Shown: positions 31,855 to 40,553 of the stretch, piece by piece
How positions within the stretch are numbered: position 1 is the stretch's first letter
How the letters are laid out: every line of letters begins with the position of its first letter
Source of the DNA: Exiguobacterium aurantiacum DSM 6208
GTDB taxonomy: Bacteria; Bacillota; Bacilli; Exiguobacteriales; Exiguobacteriaceae
NCBI RefSeq assembly: GCF_000702585.1
Contig: NZ_JNIQ01000001.1
Span: 997,001 to 1,061,000, forward strand
DNA length: 64,000 nt
Direction: 5' to 3'
Made by a program: the position numbers and the translations under genes
The notes under the pieces: generated by a model
Databases searched by the model: none
Told to the model about the DNA's origin: nothing
The model's input: the letters and a program-made list of their open reading frames with translations, nothing else

Positions 31855-34800
31855 ATGAAGAAGTGGATAGCTCAACTCATTATCGTGATGTTGGTGATGA
31901 GTTCGTTTCAGATGACAGTTACGGCAGAGGAGGATGTGATTCCTCCTGAAATTTTAAGCTACACGATTGCGCCGGGCGAGTACACGGTCGGAGACACGGT
32001 GCCTGTTGAGGTCGTGGTGAAGGACAATGTCACCGAACAGAACCGGGTTTACCTTTATTTGAAGAAGCCGAAGAGTGGGAACTCGTTGAACGTCTGGCTG
32101 ACATACGTCGGGGATGGTCGCTATCAAGGCGAGCTGATGATCACAGAGGGCATGGAGGCCGGTGTATACCATCTACACTACATTTCGGCGATAGATGACC
32201 AGGGGAATGCCTACACGTTATGGGGAGATGACAAGGGACAAAGCATCACTACGTTCGATACGAACGAAGATGTATCACCTCCAGAAATCTTGAGCTACAC
32301 GATTGCGCCGGGCGAGTACACGGTTGGAGACACGGTGCCGGTTGAGGTCGTGGTGAAGGACAATGTCACCGAGCAGAACCGGGTTTACCTTTATTTGAAG
32401 AAGCCGAAGAGTGGGAACTCATTGAACGTCTGGTTGACGTACGTCGGGGACGGTCGCTATCAAGGCGAGCTGACGATCATGGAGGGCATGGAAGCCGGAG
32501 TGTACCATCTCCACTACATTTCGACGATAGATGATCAGGGGAATGCCTACACGTTATGGGGAGATGATAAGGGTCAAAGCATCACTATGTTCGATACGAA
32601 CGAAGATGTATCACCTCCAGAAATCTTGAGCTACACGATTGCGCCGGGCGAGTACACGGTCGGAGACACGGTGCCTGTTGAGGTCGTGGTGAAGGACAAT
32701 GTCACCGAACAGAACCGGGTTTACCTTTATCTGAAGAAGCCGAAGAGTGGGAACTCGTTGAACGTCTGGCTGACATACGTCGGGGACGATCGCTATCAAG
32801 GCGAGCTGATGATCACGGAGGGCATGGAAGCCGGAATGTATCAGCTCAACTACATTTCAGCGATAGATGACCAAGGGAATGCCTATACGTTGTGGGGAAC
32901 AGACGATTATCACTTTTCATTCCGCTACCCCTCAACAGACACCGTAGCACCGACTTTCAATCGTCTTGAAGCGAACGATGTCGAACTCGACGAACATGAC
33001 ACGTCGTCCTTCACCGTCCACGCTACAGATGACTTGAAGCTGAAGTCGGCAGAGGCGGTGTTCGTGAACGGAGAGGAACGCATCACGCTCTCAAGTTCGC
33101 TCGTGACGCCTGAAGGTTTTCATTTCGACTTGAACCGCAGCGACTTCCCGGAAGGCGCAGGGAAATGGGCGTTACATACGCTTACGCTGACCGACTTGAA
33201 TCAAAACACGACGACCGTGTCCGATGGGTTTGCCTTCACGGTGACGACGCTCCCGAAAATCGAACCGGTCAACGCCATCATCGTCAGCTCGGATGACTGG
33301 TGGAGCTACATGACCGTCAATCAAGACGTCTATATCATGCCGGGGGCCACGCTCATACTCGGGCAGAACACCATCTTGAACGGAAACGTCTATGTCGGCG
33401 GACGGCTTCGTCTGACGGGCGGTGTCCAAGCGAAGCGTGAGATCCGGGCCAGCAACTTCACGTTCGGCTACTATTATCCGTATCAAGACGGGATGGTGAC
33501 GATGTCGGGCTCGAACTCGATTTCTTCGATGATTGCGACGAACAACCTGTACGGCACGCTCCCGTTCCGTTTGAGCGAGACGCCGGTGTTCGAAACGAAC
33601 GGGACCGTCAACGTCTCCGGTTCATATGTACCGCTCGGGACACTTTTTGTGAACGGGGAAGTCATTCAAGCGAAAGCGAACGGCACGTTCCGACTCACCG
33701 TCCCGACACCGAGCGACAACATGCTTCGGTTCACGATGACCGACCAGTTCGGCAAGATCCATCGTTGGACGTACAAAGTCTACTCGCGTGACTTGCCGGT
33801 CGTCACGACGAATAAAAACAGTGGCATCTACTTGCAAGGCGAGACGGTCGAACTCACGACGACGAAACAAGCCACCATCTATGTTTCGAAGAACGATGCG
33901 TCGCCACAGCCTTACACCGATGCCATGATATTGGGTGATAGTGTGACGCTCACGGCTTATTCGGTCGATGAGGCCGAACTCACATCAGAAAGTGTGACAC
34001 GACGTTATGAGGTGTTCCACGTCAACGATGTAACGAACCGTGACACGTCGATTCAAGGGAAGGCAGAACCTGGAACCGAGTTGACCGTAACGCTCGGGTC
34101 GTTGCCGGTTCAAACGACGGCGAAGCCAGACGGGACGTTCGTGTTTGAAGGGCTCGAGCTGAACGACGACACGTTCACGATTCAGGCGAAGCACGGGCTG
34201 TTCACGAGCGACGTATATACGAAACCGATTCGTGACGTTTTGCCGCCGGTCGTATCAGGCATCACCAATGGGGCATCCGTCGCTACGCCTGTGACGCTTT
34301 CGTTCAACGAAGGAACGGCGACGTTGAACGGAAAATCGTTTGGCTCAGGCGAGACAATCGATGAAGATGGAACGTATACACTTGTCGTTCGAGATACGAG
34401 TGGAAATGAGACGACTCGTCAGTTCACAATCGATCAAACGGCTCCGATCATTACCGGGGTGACCGACCGAGCATTGCTCAATCAAGCGGTCACGGTGACA
34501 TTCAATGAAGGGACGGCCACGTTAAACGGGAAGCCGTTCGCGGGCGGGTCTGTCAATGTGGAAGGAACGCACGTCATCCGTGTCGTCGACCTCGTCGGCA
34601 ACGCCACGCTTGTCACGTTCACGATCGATTTGACCGCACCTGTCCTCGAAGGGATTGACCAGACGTTCTATCAAGACGGCGTGACGCCGGTGTTCACAGA
34701 AGGCGTCGCGAAGTTGAACGGTCAACCGTTCACGTCCGGGACACGGATCACGGCAGAAGGGGCGTACACGCTTCGTTTGACGGATGCGGCCGGAAATGAG

Positions 34801-36294
34801 ACGACACGTGAATTCACGATCGACCGGACACCGGTGACGGTGAACGGGGTGGCAGACGGATTGACGAAAGACGTCGTGACGCCAACATTCACCGAAGGAA
34901 CGGCGACGCTGAACGGGAAGCCGTACACGTCCGGGATACCGATCACAGCAGACGGCGCCTACGCGCTCGTCGTGACGGATCAAGCTGGGAACACGACGAC
35001 GCATACGTTCACGATCGACCGGACGGCACCGCTCGTCACAGGTGTGACGAACGGGACGTTCAATCAAGACATCACACCTGTGTTTGAAGAAACGGCGACG
35101 CTAAACGGACAAGCCTTCGCAAGTGGCACGATTGTCACGGAGGAAGGGACGTATGTGCTCGTCGTGACCGATCAGGCCGGAAACGCGACGGACATTCGTT
35201 TCACGATCGACCGGACGAAGGTTGAAGTGAGCGGCGTCGAAGACGGGAAGACATTCGTTCGTGCCACACCACGATTCAGCGAAGGAAAGGCCACGTTGAA
35301 CGGAGTCCCGTTCACATCTGGCCAAACGATCACTAAAGACGGGAGCTATACGTTGCGCGTTGTCGATGAAGCTGGGAACGAGACGGTCGTCCGTTTCACG
35401 ATTGATGCGACACCTCCTGTTTTAAACGGATTGACGAAAGGGAAGACGCATTACCGGGAAGTCGCGCCTCTCTTCACGGAAGGGGCGGCGACACTGAACG
35501 GGCAACCCTTTGTCTCAGGGACACGTATTTCCCGGGAAGGGGTGTACACGCTCCGTCTCGTCGATGCGATTGGAAACGAGACGGTCGAGACGTTCACGAT
35601 TGACCGGACGCGACCTGTCGTGACAGGTGTCACTGCGAACCAGTTGACGAATCAGACCGTGACGATCCGTTTCAACGAAGGGACGGCGACGTTGAACGGC
35701 AAGGCGTTCCGTACGAACACACAAGTGAGCGCATCTGGTACATATGCGCTTCGCGTGACGGATGCAGCCGGAAACTATAGCTCGATTTCCTTCACGATTG
35801 ACAAGGTCGGACCGACGAAGCCGACCATTCTCACGCTGACGAACAAATCGACACGGGTGACCGGGAAGACGGAAGCGGGTGCGACCGTCCTGGTCACGTA
35901 TGACGGACGGACGTACACGACGAAGGCGAGTTCGACCGGGGTGTATGCCTATAACTTGAAGACGACGAAACCGGGTGCGACCGTTTCGGTCCGTGCGCGC
36001 GATGCGGCCGGGAACACTTCGAGTTTGACCTCGACGAAAGTACTCAACACGTTCTCATCATTCACAATCAATGCGGTCAAATCGACGCAGACGGTTGTGA
36101 CCGGTAAAGGGAACCGGAACGCGACCGTTCAGGCGTTTGTCGGGACGAAAGCGATCAGCAAACCGGTGAAAGTCGATGCGAAAGGGAATTACCGATTGAC
36201 GATCCCAAAACAAAAGACGGGGACCGTCATCACGGTGAACATGACCCAAACGGGATACGAAGCAATGAAGAAGACGAGTAAAGTCGTCCGATGA
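31855..36294 (+). CDS. Large secreted multi-repeat surface protein (Ig-like domains)
   Basis: The product has 1479 residues from ATG 31855 (GGGAAGAGGG upstream; a TTG one codon earlier is possible). A signal peptide (MKKWIAQLIIVMLVMSSF, cut after TVTA) precedes three nearly identical 112-residue repeats, a beta-rich middle region (residues about 370-790), eight Ig-like repeats of about 66 residues with the pattern EGTATLNG...G.Y.L.V.D.AGN.T...FTIDRT, and a C-terminal pair of Big-type modules with VTGKTEAGATV and VVTGKGNRNATVQAF. No LPXTG sorting motif or transmembrane tail is present. The C-terminal module recurs in the 880-residue protein at 40554-43196, suggesting shared wall attachment. 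An adhesin-like role is inference. Confidence 0.88.
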   Translation: MKKWIAQLIIVMLVMSSFQMTVTAEEDVIPPEILSYTIAPGEYTVGDTVPVEVVVKDNVTEQNRVYLYLKKPKSGNSLNVWLTYVGDGRYQGELMITEGMEAGVYHLHYISAIDDQGNAYTLWGDDKGQSITTFDTNEDVSPPEILSYTIAPGEYTVGDTVPVEVVVKDNVTEQNRVYLYLKKPKSGNSLNVWLTYVGDGRYQGELTIMEGMEAGVYHLHYISTIDDQGNAYTLWGDDKGQSITMFDTNEDVSPPEILSYTIAPGEYTVGDTVPVEVVVKDNVTEQNRVYLYLKKPKSGNSLNVWLTYVGDDRYQGELMITEGMEAGMYQLNYISAIDDQGNAYTLWGTDDYHFSFRYPSTDTVAPTFNRLEANDVELDEHDTSSFTVHATDDLKLKSAEAVFVNGEERITLSSSLVTPEGFHFDLNRSDFPEGAGKWALHTLTLTDLNQNTTTVSDGFAFTVTTLPKIEPVNAIIVSSDDWWSYMTVNQDVYIMPGATLILGQNTILNGNVYVGGRLRLTGGVQAKREIRASNFTFGYYYPYQDGMVTMSGSNSISSMIATNNLYGTLPFRLSETPVFETNGTVNVSGSYVPLGTLFVNGEVIQAKANGTFRLTVPTPSDNMLRFTMTDQFGKIHRWTYKVYSRDLPVVTTNKNSGIYLQGETVELTTTKQATIYVSKNDASPQPYTDAMILGDSVTLTAYSVDEAELTSESVTRRYEVFHVNDVTNRDTSIQGKAEPGTELTVTLGSLPVQTTAKPDGTFVFEGLELNDDTFTIQAKHGLFTSDVYTKPIRDVLPPVVSGITNGASVATPVTLSFNEGTATLNGKSFGSGETIDEDGTYTLVVRDTSGNETTRQFTIDQTAPIITGVTDRALLNQAVTVTFNEGTATLNGKPFAGGSVNVEGTHVIRVVDLVGNATLVTFTIDLTAPVLEGIDQTFYQDGVTPVFTEGVAKLNGQPFTSGTRITAEGAYTLRLTDAAGNETTREFTIDRTPVTVNGVADGLTKDVVTPTFTEGTATLNGKPYTSGIPITADGAYALVVTDQAGNTTTHTFTIDRTAPLVTGVTNGTFNQDITPVFEETATLNGQAFASGTIVTEEGTYVLVVTDQAGNATDIRFTIDRTKVEVSGVEDGKTFVRATPRFSEGKATLNGVPFTSGQTITKDGSYTLRVVDEAGNETVVRFTIDATPPVLNGLTKGKTHYREVAPLFTEGAATLNGQPFVSGTRISREGVYTLRLVDAIGNETVETFTIDRTRPVVTGVTANQLTNQTVTIRFNEGTATLNGKAFRTNTQVSASGTYALRVTDAAGNYSSISFTIDKVGPTKPTILTLTNKSTRVTGKTEAGATVLVTYDGRTYTTKASSTGVYAYNLKTTKPGATVSVRARDAAGNTSSLTSTKVLNTFSSFTINAVKSTQTVVTGKGNRNATVQAFVGTKAISKPVKVDAKGNYRLTIPKQKTGTVITVNMTQTGYEAMKKTSKVVR
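31942..32949 (+). repeat. Three tandem 336-bp near-identical repeats within the surface-protein gene
   Basis: AGCTACACGATTGCGCCGGG recurs at 31957, 32293 and 32629, exactly 336 bases apart, so the unit is 112 codons. The copies differ by only scattered bases until the third diverges near its end. Such DNA-level identity points to recent duplication and makes copy-number change by slippage or recombination likely. Confidence 0.92.
34249..35816 (+). repeat. Eight diverged Ig-like protein repeats of about 66 codons
   Basis: The recurring protein pattern G.....TP.F.EGTATLNG..F.SGT.I...G.Y.LRV.DAAGN.T..FTID.T appears eight times. DNA identity between copies is moderate, so these repeats are older than the three N-terminal units. 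Each probably folds as one beta-sandwich, giving a stalk. Confidence 0.85.
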
Positions 36295-36335
36295 GAAAAA
36301 GCAGCCTCAGCCGAATTTCGGCCGAGGCTGCTTTT
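36295..36335. terminator. Bidirectional intrinsic terminator
   Basis: GCAGCCTCAGCCG at 36301-36313 pairs with CGGCCGAGGCTGC at 36319-36331 (one mismatch). A-rich sequence precedes and TTTT follows, so it serves both the surface-protein gene and the convergent beta-glucosidase gene. Confidence 0.9.
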
Positions 36336-36336
36336 C

Positions 36337-37824
<1,488 letters not shown>

Positions 37825-38259
37825 TTATTCGTTGATGACAAACAATGCTTCGCCCGTTTGGACGCGTGACGCCTGACTCGGGGCAATCTGTTTCCGGTTC
37901 GTGACGATGACCGGCGTCGTGAGGGCGCGGCCAGAGCGAATGATTGCGTCGAGGTCGAACTCGATCAACAGTTGCCCTTTCTCGACGAACTCGCCTTGCG
38001 CGACGTGCGCTTTAAAATGTTTGCCTTCTAATTGGACCGTGTCCATGCCGATATGGATGAGCACTTCCGCGCCCGTCTCGGTCGTGATGCCGATGGCGTG
38101 ATGGGTCGGGAAGAGCGCCGAGACAGTCCCTGACACCGGGGCGACGAGTCGGCCTTCCGTCGGTTCGATGGCCACGCCTTGTCCGAGGGATCCGGATGAG
38201 AAGGCGACGTCAGAGATCGAAGAAAGTTTGACGACGTCCCCGGCGAGCGGGCTGAGCAC
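37825..38259 (-). CDS. PTS glucose/beta-glucoside-type EIIA domain, separated from EIIBC by a stop codon
   Basis: The product has 144 residues from GTG 38259. It is the EIIA-Glc fold: SPLAGDVVKLSSISD, GVAIEPTEG, and GAEVLIHIGMDTVQLEG with the phosphorylated histidine. In BglP-type transporters this domain is fused to the C-terminus of EIIBC. Here a TAA at 38262-38260 stands immediately before the GTG, in the same frame, with no real ribosome binding site. The domain is thus either a translationally re-initiated separate protein or the cut tail of a fused transporter. Phosphate would pass from HPr to this histidine and then to the EIIB cysteine. Confidence 0.88.
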   Translation of the reverse strand: MLSPLAGDVVKLSSISDVAFSSGSLGQGVAIEPTEGRLVAPVSGTVSALFPTHHAIGITTETGAEVLIHIGMDTVQLEGKHFKAHVAQGEFVEKGQLLIEFDLDAIIRSGRALTTPVIVTNRKQIAPSQASRVQTGEALFVINE

Positions 38260-39732
38260 TTACTCTTGACCGATTTTTGTTGCCGACACTTCTTCACGTA
38301 CCGGTGTGACTTCCGGTTGCGGTGTCGCCGCGACGGCTTTGTTGACGCCGCCGAACAAGTACGTCAAGACGAAACCGACGACGAAGGCGACTGCTGTCCC
38401 GATGAGGGCGCCGTAGAAACCGGCCGTGATCCCTTCAGGTGAGATGTTTGACGGGTAGCCGAAGACGCCGAGGCCACCGATCATGTACACTTGCGTGCCC
38501 ATAACCCCCATGATTCCACCACCGACGGCACCACCGATACAGCTCATGATGAACGGTTTTTTAAGCGGGAGCGTGACCCCGTAAATCGCAGGCTCGGTGA
38601 CCCCGAAGATGCCTGAGATGAAGGCCGGGATACTGAGTGTTTTGATTTTTTGATTCTTGATGCGGAGGAAGACCGCGAGTACGGCACCGATCTGGGCGAA
38701 CGAGGCCGCGAAGACGAGTGCGAGCACCGGATCCGAGCCGAGTGACGTCAAGTTGTTGATGGCGACCGGGACGAGGCCCCAGTGAAGGCCGAAGATGACG
38801 AACACTTGCCAGAGACCGCCGAGGAAAAGACCGGCGATGAGCGGGCTCAAGTTATAGACGGCGACTGTGGCGCTACCGAGCAACATCCCGGCCCATGTCG
38901 CGATCGGTCCAATCAAGATGAACGTGAGCGGGACGATGATGAGTAACGTAAGGAGTGGAACGATGAACATTTTGATGACGTCTGGGATGACCGTCTTCAA
39001 GAACTTCTCAAGTTTCGCGGCGAAGAACGCGGCGATGATGATCGGAATGACCGACGTTGAGTACGTCATCAAGATGACCGGGACACCGAAGAACGTGATG
39101 TGAATCGGTGACTCGAATATCGTGCCGGCGAAGACGGTGTAGAGCGGGTCGCCCGCCGTGAGCGTCGAGAGCGTCGGGTAGACGAGCGATGCCCCGATGG
39201 CCATCCCGATGAACGGACTGCCGCCGAATTTCTTGATGGCCGTATACCCGAGGAAGATCGGGAAGAAGTAGAAGAGCGAATCGCCGACAGCGTTCAATAG
39301 TTGATACGTGCCCGATTCGGCAGATAACCAACCGAGGGCGACGAAGAGGGCGTTGAACCCTTTGATCATCCCGGTCGCGGCCAAGACGCCGAGGATCGGG
39401 GTGAAGATGCTAGAGATGATGTCGATGAAACGGCTGAACAGTGATCCTTTCGGCCCGTCCTCGTCCTCGATTGGCGATTGGTTTTGGAAGCCGCCGACTT
39501 CGACGACCGCTTTATATACGTCTGGGACGTGGTTACCGATGACGACCTGATATTGGCCGCCGCTCTTCATGACGGTGACGACACCGTCCATATTTTTGAT
39601 GGCTTCCGTGTTGGCTTTATTTTCATCTTTCAATTTGAACCGCAAACGGGTGATACAGTGGACGACGCTGTTGACGTTCTCTTTGCCGCCGACTTGTTGG
39701 ATAATGTCGCGTGCGAGCTGTTCGTATTTCAT
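38260..39732 (-). CDS. PTS beta-glucoside EIIBC component (BglP type)
   Basis: The 490-residue protein carries an N-terminal EIIB domain (VNSVVHCITRLRFKL with the phosphocysteine near residue 26; GGQYQVVIGNHV) and a membrane EIIC domain with about ten segments (residues about 105-460; GVTEPAIYGVTLPLKKPF near 380). A Pro/Glu-rich linker (TPQPEVTPVREE) runs into TAA at 38260, after which EIIA continues in the same frame. It imports and phosphorylates beta-glucosides. ATG 39732 follows TAAAGGAATG. Upstream lies an inserted repeat-like relic, then a cre/RAT/terminator leader. Confidence 0.92.
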   Translation of the reverse strand: MKYEQLARDIIQQVGGKENVNSVVHCITRLRFKLKDENKANTEAIKNMDGVVTVMKSGGQYQVVIGNHVPDVYKAVVEVGGFQNQSPIEDEDGPKGSLFSRFIDIISSIFTPILGVLAATGMIKGFNALFVALGWLSAESGTYQLLNAVGDSLFYFFPIFLGYTAIKKFGGSPFIGMAIGASLVYPTLSTLTAGDPLYTVFAGTIFESPIHITFFGVPVILMTYSTSVIPIIIAAFFAAKLEKFLKTVIPDVIKMFIVPLLTLLIIVPLTFILIGPIATWAGMLLGSATVAVYNLSPLIAGLFLGGLWQVFVIFGLHWGLVPVAINNLTSLGSDPVLALVFAASFAQIGAVLAVFLRIKNQKIKTLSIPAFISGIFGVTEPAIYGVTLPLKKPFIMSCIGGAVGGGIMGVMGTQVYMIGGLGVFGYPSNISPEGITAGFYGALIGTAVAFVVGFVLTYLFGGVNKAVAATPQPEVTPVREEVSATKIGQE

Positions 39733-39759
39733 GTCCGTCTCATTCCTTTACAGATTTTA

Positions 39760-40170
39760 CGAACGGGAAAGCCGATACCGGGCATAGCCCGCCTTTAGGC
39801 ATGGGATGAAAGTGAGTTCGGATGTGAAGAACATACGACATTCGGGTATATATATTCCATAGACAAGTACAAGTCTCTAAAACGCCCGTGTCCATCGCAC
39901 CTTGAGAATCGTATCCGGTTCGGTCACGAAAACATGTGACCGGTAAAACGATGCCTGTCGTCACGTAAAAGACGCTAAAACATCAGGTGGACACACCTGC
40001 AACGACCTGTGGTGGATGGTAACAGTCCATCAGCCTGAGAACCTATATGGTCTGTCTCAGGAGGGGTGATGGCACACCCTCATCTGAAGGCTTGAGCAAA
40101 ACAGAAATGGACTGCGCTCGCACAAGCACTTCAGAATCCCACGGTTTCAATCGTGGGAGTGTCAAGTTGG
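39760..40170 (+). other. Structured IS200/IS605-like relic without transposase genes
   Basis: About 400 bases without a reading frame but rich in hairpins: CGGGCATAGCCCG at 39779-39791, GCCTTTAGGC at 39791-39800, CAGGTG/CACCTG at 39984-39999, CCTGAG/CTCAGG at 40034-40061 and TCCCACG/CGTGGGA at 40137-40158, the last followed by GTGTCAAG. A terminal hairpin of this kind just before the right end is typical of IS200/IS605 (TnpB) elements and of the 3' end of their guide-like omega RNA. I infer a tnpB-deleted derivative or MITE, read on the plus strand, inserted in the bgl leader. It could still make a small RNA. Confidence 0.42.
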
Positions 40171-40171
40171 A

Positions 40172-40246
40172 TTTGTTCAAATAAAAAACCTGACTCGAGC
40201 CAAATGGATACGTAACAAGACGTATGCCGATTTGACTCGAGCCAGG
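40172..40246 (-). terminator. Long leader terminator of the bgl operon
   Basis: On the minus strand AACCTGGCTCGAGTCAAAT pairs with ATTTGGCTCGAGTCAGGTT (two G-T pairs), with an inner GCATACG/CGTATCC stem, and is followed by TTTTTT. It lies between the promoter and bglP, so it would stop transcription unless an antiterminator acts. Confidence 0.88.
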
Positions 40247-40270
40247 TTATGCCCATGAAGGTAACATTCC
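40245..40270 (-). promoter_or_regulatory. RAT antiterminator site (LicT/BglG-type RNA target)
   Basis: The minus strand reads GGAATGTTACC, a 5-base loop, then GGGCATAACC. This matches the ribonucleic antiterminator layout GG-A-UUG-UUA-CUG / CAG-G-CAA-AA-CC, with UUG.CAA replaced by the compensating AUG.CAU pair. Its 3' AACC is the first part of the terminator's 5' arm, the mutually exclusive overlap expected of the mechanism. No licT-type gene is in the window. Confidence 0.85.
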
Positions 40271-40307
40271 TGCGCAGGAAACCATTCAGTTGTTATTTGA
40301 TATTTGA

Positions 40308-40345
40308 AATGTAGCATGCGTCAAAACGAAATGTCAACGCTTACA
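40308..40345 (-). promoter_or_regulatory. bgl promoter with CcpA (cre) site over the -35 box
   Basis: On the minus strand the -35 TTGACA (40337-40332) and -10 TACATT (40313-40308) are 18 bases apart. TGTAAGCGTTGACA (40345-40332) fits the Bacillus cre consensus TGWNANCGNTNWCA on both strands and covers the -35 box, which predicts repression by CcpA when glucose is present. Confidence 0.85.
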
Positions 40346-40553
40346 TTTAGGAATTTTCAGATTTCTTTTATTGGACACATTTACCCTTATTTTGTCTTCT
40401 ATATAATGTTTTGATTCGCTGAGCACGTACTGACAAAAATAAATTTCAATTTTAAAAATCTCATTCGCAAGCTGTAAGAAAAACAGCATTTGTTATATTT
40501 TTCCTAATCTATAATAGAGCAGGAAGATTATATAGAATGAGGAGTCGTGATGA

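Noticed and set aside
31942-32949. Tandem repeats considered as a CRISPR-like array.
   Set aside because: The period is 336 bases, the repeats are coding and there are no short spacers; no CRISPR array was found anywhere in the window.
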